This document shows, piece after piece, positions 1 through 9,020 of a DNA stretch of 64,000 nt (position 1 is its first letter; each line of letters begins with the position of its first letter). This DNA comes from Chloroflexota bacterium. GTDB lineage: Bacteria > Chloroflexota > Anaerolineae > UBA2200. The notes beneath the pieces are model-generated. The model had not been told where the DNA came from. It saw only the letters and a program-made list of their open reading frames with translations, and searched no databases. Both the position numbers and the translations under genes were made by a program. Location of the stretch: the NCBI GenBank assembly GCA_014360905.1, contig JACIWW010000006.1, forward strand, positions 59,240 to 123,239, in the 5' to 3' direction.

Positions 1-549
1 ACCCGGGATGACCTGCCAGATGGAGGGGCGGCGCACTTTGCAGCGTGTATCCAATCTCTGCATGACAGTACCTTAGCGACAGTAGAAGTATTAGTTCCCG
101 ATTTCCAAGGCGATGAAACGGCACTGCGTACGGTTGTCGAAGCTAAGCCTGAGGTGCTTGGACACAATGTGGAAGTGGTACCCCGACTTTACCCCCAGAT
201 ACGCTCTCGCGCAGATTACCAGCGCTCCTTACGATTGCTCAGGCAAGCTAAGAGAATGAGGCCATCCCTTTACACCAAATCTGGGCTAATGGTCGGGGTA
301 GGAGAAGAGGAAGAAGAAGTCATCCAGGTAATGCACGACCTAAGGGACATGGAATGCGACTTTTTGACCATTGGCCAATACTTGCGCCCTTCCCCGCAAC
401 ATTATCCCGTGCAGGAATACATCCCTCCGGCAACTTTTGAGCGCTACGCGCAAATAGCCCGGGAGATGGGGTTCCGCGGTGTGCTATGCGGCCCCTTTGT
501 GCGCAGTTCGTATTGCGCTGGGACATTGCTGGAGAATGCCAAGGGTTAA
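1..549 (+). CDS. lipA: Lipoyl synthase, 3' part (cut by window start)
   Basis: The frame is open from base 1 and ends at a TAA at 547-549, so only the C-terminal 182 residues are present. LipA is the radical SAM enzyme that inserts two sulfur atoms into protein-bound octanoyl groups. Family landmarks seen here are RDDLPDGGA, the EVLVPDFQG segment, [15 protein letters not shown] (family: HNxETVPRLY), SGLMVGVGE and the C-terminal [14 protein letters not shown], which carries the conserved RSSY serine that ligates the auxiliary iron-sulfur cluster. The CxxxCxxC motif and the auxiliary-cluster cysteines lie upstream, outside the window. It converges on rarA. Its presence is notable because a second, LipS-like lipoyl synthase system is encoded at 31.4-33.3 kb. 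Confidence 0.95.
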   Translation, partial: TRDDLPDGGAAHFAACIQSLHDSTLATVEVLVPDFQGDETALRTVVEAKPEVLGHNVEVVPRLYPQIRSRADYQRSLRLLRQAKRMRPSLYTKSGLMVGVGEEEEEVIQVMHDLRDMECDFLTIGQYLRPSPQHYPVQEYIPPATFERYAQIAREMGFRGVLCGPFVRSSYCAGTLLENAKG

Positions 550-624
550 AATCCCTGGTTGATTGAGAGGTGTCCTTCAGGCGCTTGACAACCTCCAGAG
601 AAGATTTTCGGCCTTACGGGAATT

Positions 625-1974
625 TCATTTGGCGGACTGATTCCCTTTTTGCCGCGCTTTGCGCCACTTTTCCAAGCGTTCTCTGATTGCCTTCTCGTAT
701 CCTAGTTCGCCCGGTTCGTACCAGTGCTTGCCTTGTAGGCGGTCAGGGAGGTATTGTTGAGCCACCCAGTGCTCGGGGAAAGAGTGCGGATAGAGATAGC
801 CTTCGCCGTGTCCTAAAGCTTTGGCATCGCGGCTGCTGTCCTTGAGATGGTCGGGCACCTCGATGATGCCTTCTTGTTCCACTTCCTGCAATGCCTTGAA
901 ATAAGCACCACAAGAGTTGCTCTTTGGGGCTGTAGCCAGGTAAATCGCGGCTTCGGCCAATGCGTATTGTGCCTCGGGCAAGCCCACCCACTCCAGTGCC
1001 TGCGCTGCTGCTGTCGCAATCACCAATGCTTGTGGGTCAGCCAGGCCGATGTCCTCTGAGGCAAGGATGATCATGCGTCGCGCGATAAAACGCGGGTCTT
1101 CTCCGCTGTAGATCATGCGTGCCATCCAGTAAAGCGCTGCATCAGGGTCACCGCCGCGCAGGCTTTTAATAAAGGCGGAGATGGTATCGTAATGGGCGTC
1201 ACCATCTTTGTCGTAGAGCAAAGCACGACGTTGGATGGATTCCTGAGCCACAGCCAAGTCTATGTGCACGCGCCCGTCTTTGTCAGCCGGCGTGGTGAGC
1301 ACCGCCAGTTCCAGAGCATTGAGCGCGTTGCGAGCGTCTCCCCCGGCCACGTGCACGAGGTGGGCGAGGGCATCTTCATCTATCTGCACAGGGATTTTGC
1401 CCAGACCCCTCTCATTGTCTGCTAGGGCACGCAGCAGGATGGTCTTAATTTCGTCATCGGTGAGCGGCTTTAGTTGAAAGATTCGTGATCGTGAGACCAA
1501 GGCTCCAATGACTTCAAAATAAGGGTTCTCCGTGGTAGTGCCAATGAGGATAATAGTGCCATCCTCCACATGGGGGAGCAGGGCATCTTGTTGTGCCTTG
1601 TTGAAGCGGTGGATTTCTTCCACTAGGATAATGGTACGCTGCCCATACATGGCACGCCTGTTCTTCGCTTCCTGCACTAGTTGTCGGATGTCGCTCACAC
1701 CAGCCATCACGGCGCTGATGCTTTCAAAATGAGAGTTGGTATGGTGGGCGATGATCATAGCCAGCGTAGTCTTGCCCGTGCCTGGCGGTCCCCACAAAAT
1801 CATGGAGGAGATGCGATCGGCTTCAATCGCCCGACGCAACAATGTCCCTGGTCCTACAATTTCCTCCTGGCCGACGAATTCGTCCAGAGTTCTGGGACGC
1901 ATCCTGGCTGCCAAGGGTTGTTCTTTCTCTATTTGTAACTTGCGGCTGTGCTCAAAAAGGTCACCTGTTTTCAT
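625..1974 (-). CDS. rarA: Replication-associated recombination protein RarA (MgsA) AAA+ ATPase
   Basis: RarA is a clamp-loader-like AAA+ ATPase that acts at stalled replication forks. The start is set at ATG 1974 ([10 protein letters not shown]); a 43-codon in-frame extension further upstream would run through the promoter and looks untranslated. The product has 449 residues, normal for the family. Visible motifs are the family entry sequence [18 protein letters not shown], Walker [13 protein letters not shown], the Walker B region [21 protein letters not shown], sensor 1 GTTTENP, the SRSRIFQL box and the C-terminal MgsA part with [14 protein letters not shown]. The usual Walker B aspartate (DEIHRF) is glutamate here (EEIHRF). 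It is divergent from holB. Confidence 0.95.
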   Translation of the reverse strand: MKTGDLFEHSRKLQIEKEQPLAARMRPRTLDEFVGQEEIVGPGTLLRRAIEADRISSMILWGPPGTGKTTLAMIIAHHTNSHFESISAVMAGVSDIRQLVQEAKNRRAMYGQRTIILVEEIHRFNKAQQDALLPHVEDGTIILIGTTTENPYFEVIGALVSRSRIFQLKPLTDDEIKTILLRALADNERGLGKIPVQIDEDALAHLVHVAGGDARNALNALELAVLTTPADKDGRVHIDLAVAQESIQRRALLYDKDGDAHYDTISAFIKSLRGGDPDAALYWMARMIYSGEDPRFIARRMIILASEDIGLADPQALVIATAAAQALEWVGLPEAQYALAEAAIYLATAPKSNSCGAYFKALQEVEQEGIIEVPDHLKDSSRDAKALGHGEGYLYPHSFPEHWVAQQYLPDRLQGKHWYEPGELGYEKAIRERLEKWRKARQKGNQSAK

Positions 1975-2023
1975 CGTATCCCCGGAATAGACCACATGGT
2001 GGATACTGTGTCTATCTGGTACA

Positions 2024-2052
2024 AGTGTAGCACAACTCCGGGATGTTGCCAA
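2024..2052 (-). promoter_or_regulatory. Sigma70-type promoter for rarA
   Basis: On the minus strand TTGGCA (2047-2052), a 17-base spacer and TACACT (2024-2029) lie about 50 bases upstream of the rarA ATG. Read by eye from the consensus only. Confidence 0.55.
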
Positions 2053-2090
2053 AAACAGTCCTGCCTCGTCGAAGCACGGTCCTTTTTGGA

Positions 2091-2120
2091 TTGGACATAG
2101 CATCTAATTCATGCTAAAAT
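2091..2120 (+). promoter_or_regulatory. Promoter for holB-ricT, probably giving a leaderless mRNA
   Basis: TTGGAC (2091-2096), an 18-base spacer and TAAAAT (2115-2120) are followed after six bases by the holB ATG at 2127. Transcription starting about seven bases after the -10 box would begin at the start codon itself. No Shine-Dalgarno sequence is present. Confidence 0.5.
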
Positions 2121-2126
2121 ACGCGT

Positions 2127-3146
2127 ATGACCGAAGTCATAACGAGACCGGCTCCCTTGGTAATAGGCCACGAATGGGCGGTTGAGCTGCTGAAGCGCAG
2201 CCTAGCCTTGAATCATCTGGCACATGCTTATCTGTTCGTAGGTCCACCGCGTATCGGGAAAACGACCTTGGCCCTCTTTCTGGCACGGGCGGTGAACTGT
2301 CTCAATGAGGGGAACCGACCATGTGGCATCTGCACTGCCTGCCAGGCGATTAGTCGAGGTGTGCATCCAGATGTGCAAGTTATTGACGAGGAGGGGGGCA
2401 GCATTAAAATTGCCCAGATACGCGCATTGCAGAAGGAAGCAGCCCTTTTCCCTTTTGAAGGACGGCGACGCGTTTATATCTTGTGCAATTTTCAGCACGC
2501 GACGTTGGAAGCAGCCAATTGCCTGTTGAAGACGCTTGAGGAACCCCCTTCTAGTGTGCTCTTTATTTTGACTGCGGACAAGGTGGAGGGGTTGTTACCG
2601 ACGATTGTCTCGCGTTGTCAGGTATTAAAACTGCGCCCGCTCGCGGCTGAGCAGGTGGAACGAGCTTTGAAGACGTATTGGGGCACTGAGCCGAGCCAGG
2701 CTAGAAAGTTGGCCAGGTTGTCAGGAGGGCGAATGGGCTGGGCTATCGAAGCCAGTAGCAATGATGCACTGTTGCTTAACCGCAAAAAGTATCTCATAGC
2801 GCTCGAACAAGCCCTTGGCCAGGGGCGGACAGAGCGAATGAAGCTAGCTCAGCAACTCAGTCAATCCCCTGAAGTTTTGCCGGAACTCTTGGGCTTGTGG
2901 CAAAATTGGTGGCGCGATCTTTTGTTAGCAAAAAGCGGGAATGTTCACGCGATGACCGATCTTGAGCGCGAGCCAACCGTTTTGGATGAAGTGCAGCAGT
3001 ATACGCTGAACGAGATATGGGCCTGCTTGCGTGCAATCGAGCATGCGGCTGAGCAGATTGAGCAAAACGTAAACCCATGCCTCGCTCTGGAAGTCCTGCT
3101 GCTGTCACTGCCGCAGCGTAATGATAGCAAGAGTGAAATCAGGTAA
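2127..3146 (+). CDS. holB: DNA polymerase III delta' subunit
   Basis: This subunit is part of the clamp loader that places the beta sliding clamp on DNA. The 339-residue protein has the N-terminal AAA+ fold: the opening GHEWAVELLKRSLALNHLAHAYLF, which is the standard delta' beginning, a P-loop GPPRIGKTTLALFLA, and the zinc module NCLNEGNRPCGICTACQ with four cysteines. It also has the conserved EAANCLLKTLEEPP and the TIVSRCQVLKLRPL (SRC) motif. It lies 31 bases upstream of ricT on the same strand. The holB-ricT pair is conserved in Firmicutes, near tmk-darA; here those two pairs are separated. Confidence 0.95.
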   Translation: MTEVITRPAPLVIGHEWAVELLKRSLALNHLAHAYLFVGPPRIGKTTLALFLARAVNCLNEGNRPCGICTACQAISRGVHPDVQVIDEEGGSIKIAQIRALQKEAALFPFEGRRRVYILCNFQHATLEAANCLLKTLEEPPSSVLFILTADKVEGLLPTIVSRCQVLKLRPLAAEQVERALKTYWGTEPSQARKLARLSGGRMGWAIEASSNDALLLNRKKYLIALEQALGQGRTERMKLAQQLSQSPEVLPELLGLWQNWWRDLLLAKSGNVHAMTDLEREPTVLDEVQQYTLNEIWACLRAIEHAAEQIEQNVNPCLALEVLLLSLPQRNDSKSEIR

Positions 3147-3177
3147 TCGTTGAAGACAAGTAGGATGTGATGATGCA

Positions 3178-4017
3178 ATGCCACTGGTAGTCGGTGTTCG
3201 GTTCAAACCAGCAACGAAAATTTATTACTTCGATCCGGCGGGTTTGGATTTACACAAAGGTGACTATGTTGTGGTGGAGACGGCACGGGCGCGCGAATTA
3301 GGGCTCGTGATCATCCCACCAAAGGAAGTCCCGCAAGAGGAAATTGTTGGACAGCTCAAGCCGGTCATACGCAAGGCCACCGCTTTAGACCTGGTTAACG
3401 CACAACACTATGCTAGCCAAGAAGAACTGGCTTTGCAGAAAGCCCGCGAAAAGGCAGCAGAATATGACTTGCCCATCAAGTTGATCCGTGCAGAGTACAA
3501 TTTTGATGGCTCACATCTGACCTTTTTCTTCACTTCTGAGCAACGTGTTGACTTTCGTGCCCTGGTTCGTGACCTGGCACAGATATTCCATACGCACATC
3601 GAACTGAGGCAAATCGGTGTCCGGGATGAGGCGAAACTCATCCAGGGCATTGGCCCTTGTGGGCGGTTGTTATGCTGCACTACCCACCTGTGTGACTTTA
3701 TCCCTGTTTCCATTAAAATGGCCAAGCAGCAAAGCCTGCCTTTGAGCCCCACTGAAATATCCGGCATCTGCGGTCGTCTACTATGCTGCCTGACGTATGA
3801 GAATGAATTCTATGAAGAAGCTATCCAGAAGATGCCTAAGGTAGGGAAAACAGTCAGCACGCCGGATGGCGTAGGCAAAGTCACTGGCTACAATGTGCTG
3901 AAGCAGACCGTTCAGGTCGAATTGGAAAGCGGCTCGGTAATTGAGGTGCCTTTAGCTAAGATTGATGCGCAACCCCAGCCTGAACGCAGCGAACGAGAGG
4001 GCAGAAAAAAGTCCTGA
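3178..4017 (+). CDS. ricT: PSP1-domain regulatory iron-sulfur protein RicT (YaaT family)
   Basis: In Bacillus RicT forms the RicA-RicF-RicT complex, carries [4Fe-4S] clusters and stimulates RNase Y-dependent mRNA maturation. The 279-residue protein opens with VVGVRFKPATKIYYFDP and carries the PSP1 core. The cysteine-rich signature occurs twice: GPCGRLLCCTTHLC and SGICGRLLCCLTYE. The gene follows holB and converges on the PHP gene with five bases between stop codons. RNase Y is encoded 1.2 kb away. RicA and RicF partners are not in the window, so an identical complex cannot be assumed. Confidence 0.93.
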   Translation: MPLVVGVRFKPATKIYYFDPAGLDLHKGDYVVVETARARELGLVIIPPKEVPQEEIVGQLKPVIRKATALDLVNAQHYASQEELALQKAREKAAEYDLPIKLIRAEYNFDGSHLTFFFTSEQRVDFRALVRDLAQIFHTHIELRQIGVRDEAKLIQGIGPCGRLLCCTTHLCDFIPVSIKMAKQQSLPLSPTEISGICGRLLCCLTYENEFYEEAIQKMPKVGKTVSTPDGVGKVTGYNVLKQTVQVELESGSVIEVPLAKIDAQPQPERSEREGRKKS

Positions 4018-4022
4018 GCCAT

Positions 4023-4865
4023 TTAGTTTGGAGCCCTGGCACGGTGACACTGGTAATAGGCGCGGAGATTTTCGACCACTGATTGTGGAACCATAACTTC
4101 ACCCAGTTTGCTGCTGGTTGGCATGTCCTCGCCATGAAAATCAGTTCCCCCCGTTACCAGCAAGCTATACTTTGCGGCCAACTGGAGCAAGAAATCCGTC
4201 TCATCAGGGGTATAGGCTGGATAATATACTTCCAGGCCTACCAGGCCGTGAGCTACTAGCTCTGGTACTAGGTGGCTTATAGACAATGGATGAGCCAGAA
4301 CGGGTAGTCCCTGTGCGGCGAGGATAGTCTGTACGGCTTCCACTGGTGAGAGTTTGGGGCGTTTTACGTAGGCCGGGCCACCCCGACTAATGTACAAATC
4401 GAACGCCTCATCAATAGAGGAAACATAGCCCTTTTCTAACATGGCCCGCGCAATGTGCGGGCGCCCAATAGCGCCCGCACCAGCAATTTGCTGGATTCTC
4501 TCCCAATCCAGGGGTATGCCCATCTGAGCTAACTTGGATATGATCCTCTGCGCCCGCTTCAGGCGCAATTCACGGAACAGAGCCAATTTTTGGCAGAGGA
4601 TGGGATCCCTGTAAGCCACATAATATCCCAAGACATGCACCTCAGAGCGAGGCATCTCCGCGCTGATCTCTACGCCGGGGATGACCTCCAAGCAAGTGCC
4701 TCGGGCTGCCTCCAGCGCCTCTGCGATTCCTTCCGTGGTGTCATGGTCGGTGATGCCAATGGCTGTCAAGCCAAGTTCAAGCGCCCTGTGCACTACCTCC
4801 GCAGGAGAGAGCTGACCGTCAGACGCGGTTGTATGCACATGGAGGTCGACTTGGCCACAGCTCAT
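4023..4865 (-). CDS. PHP-domain metal-dependent phosphoesterase (TrpH/RnaAM-like)
   Basis: The 280-residue protein is a stand-alone PHP domain of the COG0613 type. Members hydrolyse 3',5'-nucleotide bisphosphates or trim RNA 5' ends using a trinuclear metal site. Metal-binding motifs visible in order are DLHVHTTASDG, GITDHDTTEG, GVEISAE, an internal GRPHIARAM, VLAHPLS and TGGTDFHGEDMP. The ATG overlaps the spoVS stop by four bases (ATGA), indicating translational coupling with spoVS and probably co-transcription with rny. The exact substrate cannot be told from the sequence. Confidence 0.88.
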   Translation of the reverse strand: MSCGQVDLHVHTTASDGQLSPAEVVHRALELGLTAIGITDHDTTEGIAEALEAARGTCLEVIPGVEISAEMPRSEVHVLGYYVAYRDPILCQKLALFRELRLKRAQRIISKLAQMGIPLDWERIQQIAGAGAIGRPHIARAMLEKGYVSSIDEAFDLYISRGGPAYVKRPKLSPVEAVQTILAAQGLPVLAHPLSISHLVPELVAHGLVGLEVYYPAYTPDETDFLLQLAAKYSLLVTGGTDFHGEDMPTSSKLGEVMVPQSVVENLRAYYQCHRARAPN

Positions 4866-5122
4866 CGCTTTTGCACAATGAACTTAATTGCGGTTCTTTC
4901 CTGGTCACCGATGGTTACTTCTGTGAAGGATGGAATGCAGACAATGTCAATTCCATCCTCAGCCAGGTAGCCGCGAGCGATGGCCACTGCTTTGACAGCT
5001 TGATTCACCGCTCCTGCCCCAATAGCTTGGACCTCTGCGTACCCGCTCTCTCTAATTACGCCGGCAATGGCGCCTGCAACTGCTGTAGACCTGGATTTGG
5101 CCGATACTTTGAGGATATCCAT
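4862..5122 (-). CDS. spoVS: Stage V sporulation protein S family (SpoVS)
   Basis: SpoVS is a small Alba-like nucleic-acid-binding protein, needed for septation and coat assembly in Bacillus but widespread in non-sporulating bacteria. The chosen ATG (MDILKVSAKS) follows a GGAG ribosome-binding site and gives 86 residues, the usual family length. The core is KSRSTAVAGAIAGVIRE, AIGAGAVNQAVKAVAIARGYL and the C-terminal ERTAIKFIV. A 17-codon upstream extension exists but lacks family sequence. It lies between rny and the PHP gene; rny followed by spoVS is a frequent arrangement. No other sporulation gene is seen. Confidence 0.95.
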   Translation of the reverse strand: MDILKVSAKSRSTAVAGAIAGVIRESGYAEVQAIGAGAVNQAVKAVAIARGYLAEDGIDIVCIPSFTEVTIGDQERTAIKFIVQKR

Positions 5123-5217
5123 GTTCGTCGCTCCTTCGGTGTCCATCTGCTGGGAATGCCCACCCGTGGACAAAGCCAGTGACTAAGCCGAGTTCTTTGC
5201 TTTGGGATGCTGGCTTG

Positions 5218-6750
5218 TCACTTGGCATAATCAACAGCCCTTGTCTCTCTGATAACGGTGACTTTGATCTGTCCCGGGTACTCCAGACTTTCCTCGACTT
5301 TTTTGGCAATGTCTCTGGAAAGGGTGATAATGCCCAGGTCATCGATCTCGTCTGGTTTCACGATGATACGGATCTCGCGTCCGGCCTGTATAGCGTAGGA
5401 TTTTTCAACGCCAGCAAAGGAATCAGCTAGTTTTTCCAAGGATTCGACACGCTTGATGTAACTTTCCAGAGTTTCGCGTCGCGCACCAGGGCGTGCACCA
5501 GAGATAGCATCCGCTGCCTGGACCAGAACTGCTTCGAGTGTAACAAACTCTTCCTCGCAGTGATGGGCAGCAATTGCGTTCACCACCTCCGCTGGTCGGC
5601 CGAATCGTTGTGCAATCTCAGCACCGATACGGGCATGAGAACCTTCCGCCTCATGGCTCACTGCCTTGCCAATATCGTGTAACAACCCGCCTTCCTTAGC
5701 CAGAGCCACATTGGCACCTAACTCGGCTGCCATGATACCAGCCAGGTGCGCCGTTTCGATGGAATGCATGAGCACATTCTGGCCGTAACTCGTGCGGTAT
5801 TTCAGTTGTCCGAGCAATTTAATCAGTTCTGGATGCAAGCCATGGACTCCAGTCTCATAGGCGGCGCGCTCGCCCTCTTCTTCGATGATAGCCTCAACTT
5901 CCTGTTGGGCCTTCTTCACCACTTTTTCGATGCGAGCGGGGTGAATTCGTCCATCAAGAATAAGTTTGTTCAGCGCAACACGGGCAATCTCACGTCGCAC
6001 CGGGTCAAAGCTGGACAGCGTAACGGCTTCCGGCGTATCATCAATGAGCAAATCCACGCCTGTCGCGTTCTCTATCGTGCGGATGTTGCGTCCGCCTCGG
6101 CCAATGATACGTCCTTTCATTTCGTCGCTGGGCAGCGCCACGCTGGATACAGTCGTCTCCGCAACTTGATCTGAGGCTACACGCTGAATGGCCAAAGTGA
6201 TGATTTCGCGTGCCTTACGTTCCGCCTCTTCGCGGGCTTGTTCCTCTACCTCTCTGATCACACGGGCCATGTCTTGACGTGCCTCGTTGGCAACCCTTTG
6301 CAAGAGGAGTTCCTTGGCTTCTTCCAGATTGAGATTGGCGATGCGTTGCAGCTCCGCCAGCTCTTTTCTTCGTAACTGCTCCAGTTCATTCCGTTGCTGT
6401 TCCAACTGTTTCTCGCGGGCCTCTAACTTACGCGAACGTTCCTCCAGGTCATCTGCCCTGCGATCAAAGCTCACCCTACGCTGTTGTAGCCGGCGTTCCT
6501 GCCTTTCCAATTCAGCACGCCGTCGCTTTGCTTCTCGCTCTACCTCATCCCTCATCTTCAGAGCCATTGCCTTGGCTTCCAGTTCGGCCTCTTGAAGACG
6601 GGTCTTGGCTTGCGCTAGCATCTCCTCCGCTTGTTCGCGCATCAAGCGTATCTTAGTCCGGGCAGTATACTGCCGAACCAGATATCCCAGCACAAATCCC
6701 AATAGGCCTACTGCCAGGCCTAGCATGACACTCACTAGTACGTCGTTCAT
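5218..6750 (-). CDS. rny: Ribonuclease Y
   Basis: RNase Y is a membrane-anchored endoribonuclease that initiates mRNA decay. The 510-residue protein has one N-terminal membrane helix (about residues 5-25, [20 protein letters not shown]). A long charged coiled coil runs to about residue 190, followed by a KH RNA-binding domain ([15 protein letters not shown]) and an HD domain with [14 protein letters not shown] plus [10 protein letters not shown]. The C-terminal [20 protein letters not shown] is typical. A ribosome-binding site (AGGAAG) precedes the ATG. Downstream are spoVS and the PHP gene; upstream are recX and recA. Confidence 0.97.
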   Translation of the reverse strand: MNDVLVSVMLGLAVGLLGFVLGYLVRQYTARTKIRLMREQAEEMLAQAKTRLQEAELEAKAMALKMRDEVEREAKRRRAELERQERRLQQRRVSFDRRADDLEERSRKLEAREKQLEQQRNELEQLRRKELAELQRIANLNLEEAKELLLQRVANEARQDMARVIREVEEQAREEAERKAREIITLAIQRVASDQVAETTVSSVALPSDEMKGRIIGRGGRNIRTIENATGVDLLIDDTPEAVTLSSFDPVRREIARVALNKLILDGRIHPARIEKVVKKAQQEVEAIIEEEGERAAYETGVHGLHPELIKLLGQLKYRTSYGQNVLMHSIETAHLAGIMAAELGANVALAKEGGLLHDIGKAVSHEAEGSHARIGAEIAQRFGRPAEVVNAIAAHHCEEEFVTLEAVLVQAADAISGARPGARRETLESYIKRVESLEKLADSFAGVEKSYAIQAGREIRIIVKPDEIDDLGIITLSRDIAKKVEESLEYPGQIKVTVIRETRAVDYAK

Positions 6751-6842
6751 CTTCGTCTACTTCCTTCTATATGGATATATAGAACAGCCCCACCTTGTGC
6801 CTACCTACAGGCAGGCACCACATGGGTCTGAGAAAAAGGAGA

Positions 6843-7508
6843 TCAGGATAATTCCTCCGTTGCAGAGCCTCGCGACTCTTGCCATAGACGGTTCACCGTC
6901 TCTTTCACAACATCGTAATCAAAACCTCGCCGTTGCAAAAACCCGCTCAAACGGCGGCAAAAACCCTGGTAATCCAGGCGACTGAGTTGTCGTGCTCGGT
7001 CTCGTCCAGCACGATAGGCACTTTCTGCTTCATCAATCTCCTCTATTGCCTCCTCCACAATGGCATCCGATACTCCCTTGCGGCGCAATTCAAAGCGTAG
7101 TGAGCGCTGGCCACGCGGACGGAAAGACTCGCGGTTTTCTACCCAGTAGCGCGCAAAAGCCTCATCATCCAGCAACCCCGCGTCCAACAGCCGCTCCATC
7201 ACGCTCTGGAGAATCGGAGCCGTCACTTGATGGCGCTGGAGATAAGTCTCAACCTCTGCGCGGCTGCGCGGTCGGTAGCGCAGAAAATCCAGCGCCCGTT
7301 CGTACGCAACCTCCACCGCATCGCGTTGCTGAAGTTGGTTGATTTCTTCCGGCGAAAGGGTCTGGCCCACCTTCAGAGAAGCAGCAACGATGGCTTGCAG
7401 AGCAAATGCATACTGGCCATCCAGGTAAACATTTACTCGTTGGCGGTTCTTCTTTTGTAGCTTTAGCGCTGTGATCTTCTGAAACATGAGCGACATTGAC
7501 CCATCCAT
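6843..7508 (-). CDS. recX: RecA regulatory protein RecX
   Basis: RecX binds the RecA filament and modulates strand exchange. The 221-residue protein carries the three-helix repeats of the family: ALDFLRYRPRSRAEVETYL, LLDDEAFARYWVENRESFRPRG, and the C-terminal FLQRRGFDYDVVKETVNRLW. The start is uncertain: ATG 7508, 7496 and 7487 are all in frame and none has a convincing ribosome-binding site. It lies downstream of recA on the same strand, the usual order, but 360 bases separate them. Confidence 0.93.
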   Translation of the reverse strand: MDGSMSLMFQKITALKLQKKNRQRVNVYLDGQYAFALQAIVAASLKVGQTLSPEEINQLQQRDAVEVAYERALDFLRYRPRSRAEVETYLQRHQVTAPILQSVMERLLDAGLLDDEAFARYWVENRESFRPRGQRSLRFELRRKGVSDAIVEEAIEEIDEAESAYRAGRDRARQLSRLDYQGFCRRLSGFLQRRGFDYDVVKETVNRLWQESRGSATEELS

Positions 7509-7868
7509 TACGCAAAAGCTGCGGCCTGACGACCACAGCTTTCTGACTCGACAGTTTGTTTTCTGGCTTCGCTTCTGCTCTAGCCAGACCAGCGCTTGGT
7601 TTCCATTGTAACTTGAGAGATAATCAAGTTTCTACCACGGACTGACCTAAATGGCCTACCTGCTTCTGAGGCACCTGGCCTGCTGTTTTCCAATCTATCT
7701 TCCACTTGGGTAAAGTCATCCCAATCCCGTCCGTAAGAAATGAAAGGGAAACCAAGCCCTGCTTAGAGATCAATCGAGTGCCTAAGTGCTGTGGTCGAGA
7801 ACACCCCTGCGTTGTCCTAGCCTCATGACAAAAATGCACCGCAATGCCAAGGAGTTCATCCTAGGTGC
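7509..7868. other. Intergenic region between recA and recX
   Basis: This 360-base stretch holds no convincing gene. A 71-codon minus-strand frame (7624-7839) lacks a ribosome-binding site and any recognisable motif. I see no clear terminator after recA or promoter before recX. Confidence 0.5.
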
Positions 7869-8930
7869 CTACTCCTCAAAGGAGTAGGGTTCTTCTAGCT
7901 CCTCTGCTGCTTCAATGGTTCCAAAGGACTTGGCCGCCAGCGAACTCATATTCTGGCGAATCTTCTGAGCAATCTCTGTGAGGAGCTCGGGATGTTCTTT
8001 CAGGAATGCCTTGGCATTTTCTCGTCCTTGCCCTAACCGGGTCTCGCCGTATGAGTAGTATGCCCCCTTCTTTTCAATGATGCCTACCTCTACACCCATA
8101 TCCAATACATCGCCGCTCTTGGAGATACCTTCATTGTAGATGATGTCAAACTCGGCGCTCTTGAAAGGTGGTGCCAATTTGTTTTTCTTGACACGCACCT
8201 TAGTGCGGTTACCAATCACTTCACCACCCTGTTTGATCGCTTCCATACGGCGTATATCCAATCGTACCGCGGCATAAAACTTGAGCGCATTGCCCCCGGT
8301 TGTCGTCTCCGGGTTTCCGAACAGCACACCGATCTTCTGCCGCAGTTGATTGGTAAAGATAACCGCTGTATTTGATCGCTTGATTGCCCCCACTAGTTTG
8401 CGCAGCGCTTGGGACATAAGCCGTGCTTGCAGCCCAATATGCTGGTCACCCATTTCGCCTTCGATCTCCGCACGGGGCACCAGAGCGGCTACAGAGTCAA
8501 TGACCACGACATCAACAGCCCCGCTCCGCACCAGAGCCTCAGCAATCTCCAGCGCCTGTTCCCCAGTATCCGGCTGAGAGATATAGAGATTATCCACATC
8601 AACACCGCACTTGGCTGCGTAGGTTGGATCCAGAGCATGCTCCACATCGATAAAGGCAGCCACACCACCCGCGCGCTGTGCTTCGGCAATAATGTGCTGT
8701 GCTAGGGTAGTTTTTCCCGATGCTTCCGGACCAAAGATTTCGGTGATGCGTCCACGTGGTACGCCGCCAATGCCAAGGGCAGCATCCAAGGCCAGCGATC
8801 CTGTGGATATGACTTGCACGTTGTATTGGGAGGAATCGCCGAGCTTCATGATCGAGCCTTCGCCGAACCGTTTCTTCAGTTGGGACACAGTGATCTCCAG
8901 AGCTTTTGCTCTACCGCTATCTTCCACCAT
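7869..8930 (-). CDS. recA: Recombinase RecA
   Basis: RecA is the strand-exchange ATPase of homologous recombination and the SOS co-protease. The 353-residue protein shows Walker [15 protein letters not shown], Walker [23 protein letters not shown], the L1/L2 region with [20 protein letters not shown], and the C-terminal acidic tail ([14 protein letters not shown]). An AAGGAG ribosome-binding site lies about ten bases upstream of the ATG. A good promoter precedes the gene. I found no obvious LexA-type palindrome there, so SOS control is not shown by the sequence. Confidence 0.99.
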   Translation of the reverse strand: MVEDSGRAKALEITVSQLKKRFGEGSIMKLGDSSQYNVQVISTGSLALDAALGIGGVPRGRITEIFGPEASGKTTLAQHIIAEAQRAGGVAAFIDVEHALDPTYAAKCGVDVDNLYISQPDTGEQALEIAEALVRSGAVDVVVIDSVAALVPRAEIEGEMGDQHIGLQARLMSQALRKLVGAIKRSNTAVIFTNQLRQKIGVLFGNPETTTGGNALKFYAAVRLDIRRMEAIKQGGEVIGNRTKVRVKKNKLAPPFKSAEFDIIYNEGISKSGDVLDMGVEVGIIEKKGAYYSYGETRLGQGRENAKAFLKEHPELLTEIAQKIRQNMSSLAAKSFGTIEAAEELEEPYSFEE

Positions 8931-8971
8931 TTGCCCACTGACTCCTTTCGCCTATCAAAAGACTCACTTTC

Positions 8972-9000
8972 ATTTTACATCAAGATCGTAATAAATGCAA
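8972..9000 (-). promoter_or_regulatory. Sigma70-type promoter for recA
   Basis: On the minus strand TTGCAT (8995-9000), a 17-base spacer and TAAAAT (8972-8977) lie 41 bases upstream of the recA start codon. Confidence 0.6.
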
Positions 9001-9020
9001 CTTTGGTGCACATAAAGGAT

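Noticed and set aside
1975..2103. N-terminal 43-codon extension of rarA
   Set aside because: It would cover the predicted rarA promoter and carries no RarA sequence; the family start fits ATG 1974.
6796..6817. Hairpin between recX and rny as a terminator
   Set aside because: The imperfect GTGCCT/AGGCAC stem has no T tract on either side, so it is not supported as an intrinsic terminator.
7624..7839. 71-codon minus-strand frame between recA and recX
   Set aside because: No ribosome-binding site, no family motif, atypical composition.
8931..9020. LexA/SOS operator before recA
   Set aside because: No GAAC-N4-GTTC-like or CTG-N10-CAG-like palindrome is evident next to the promoter.
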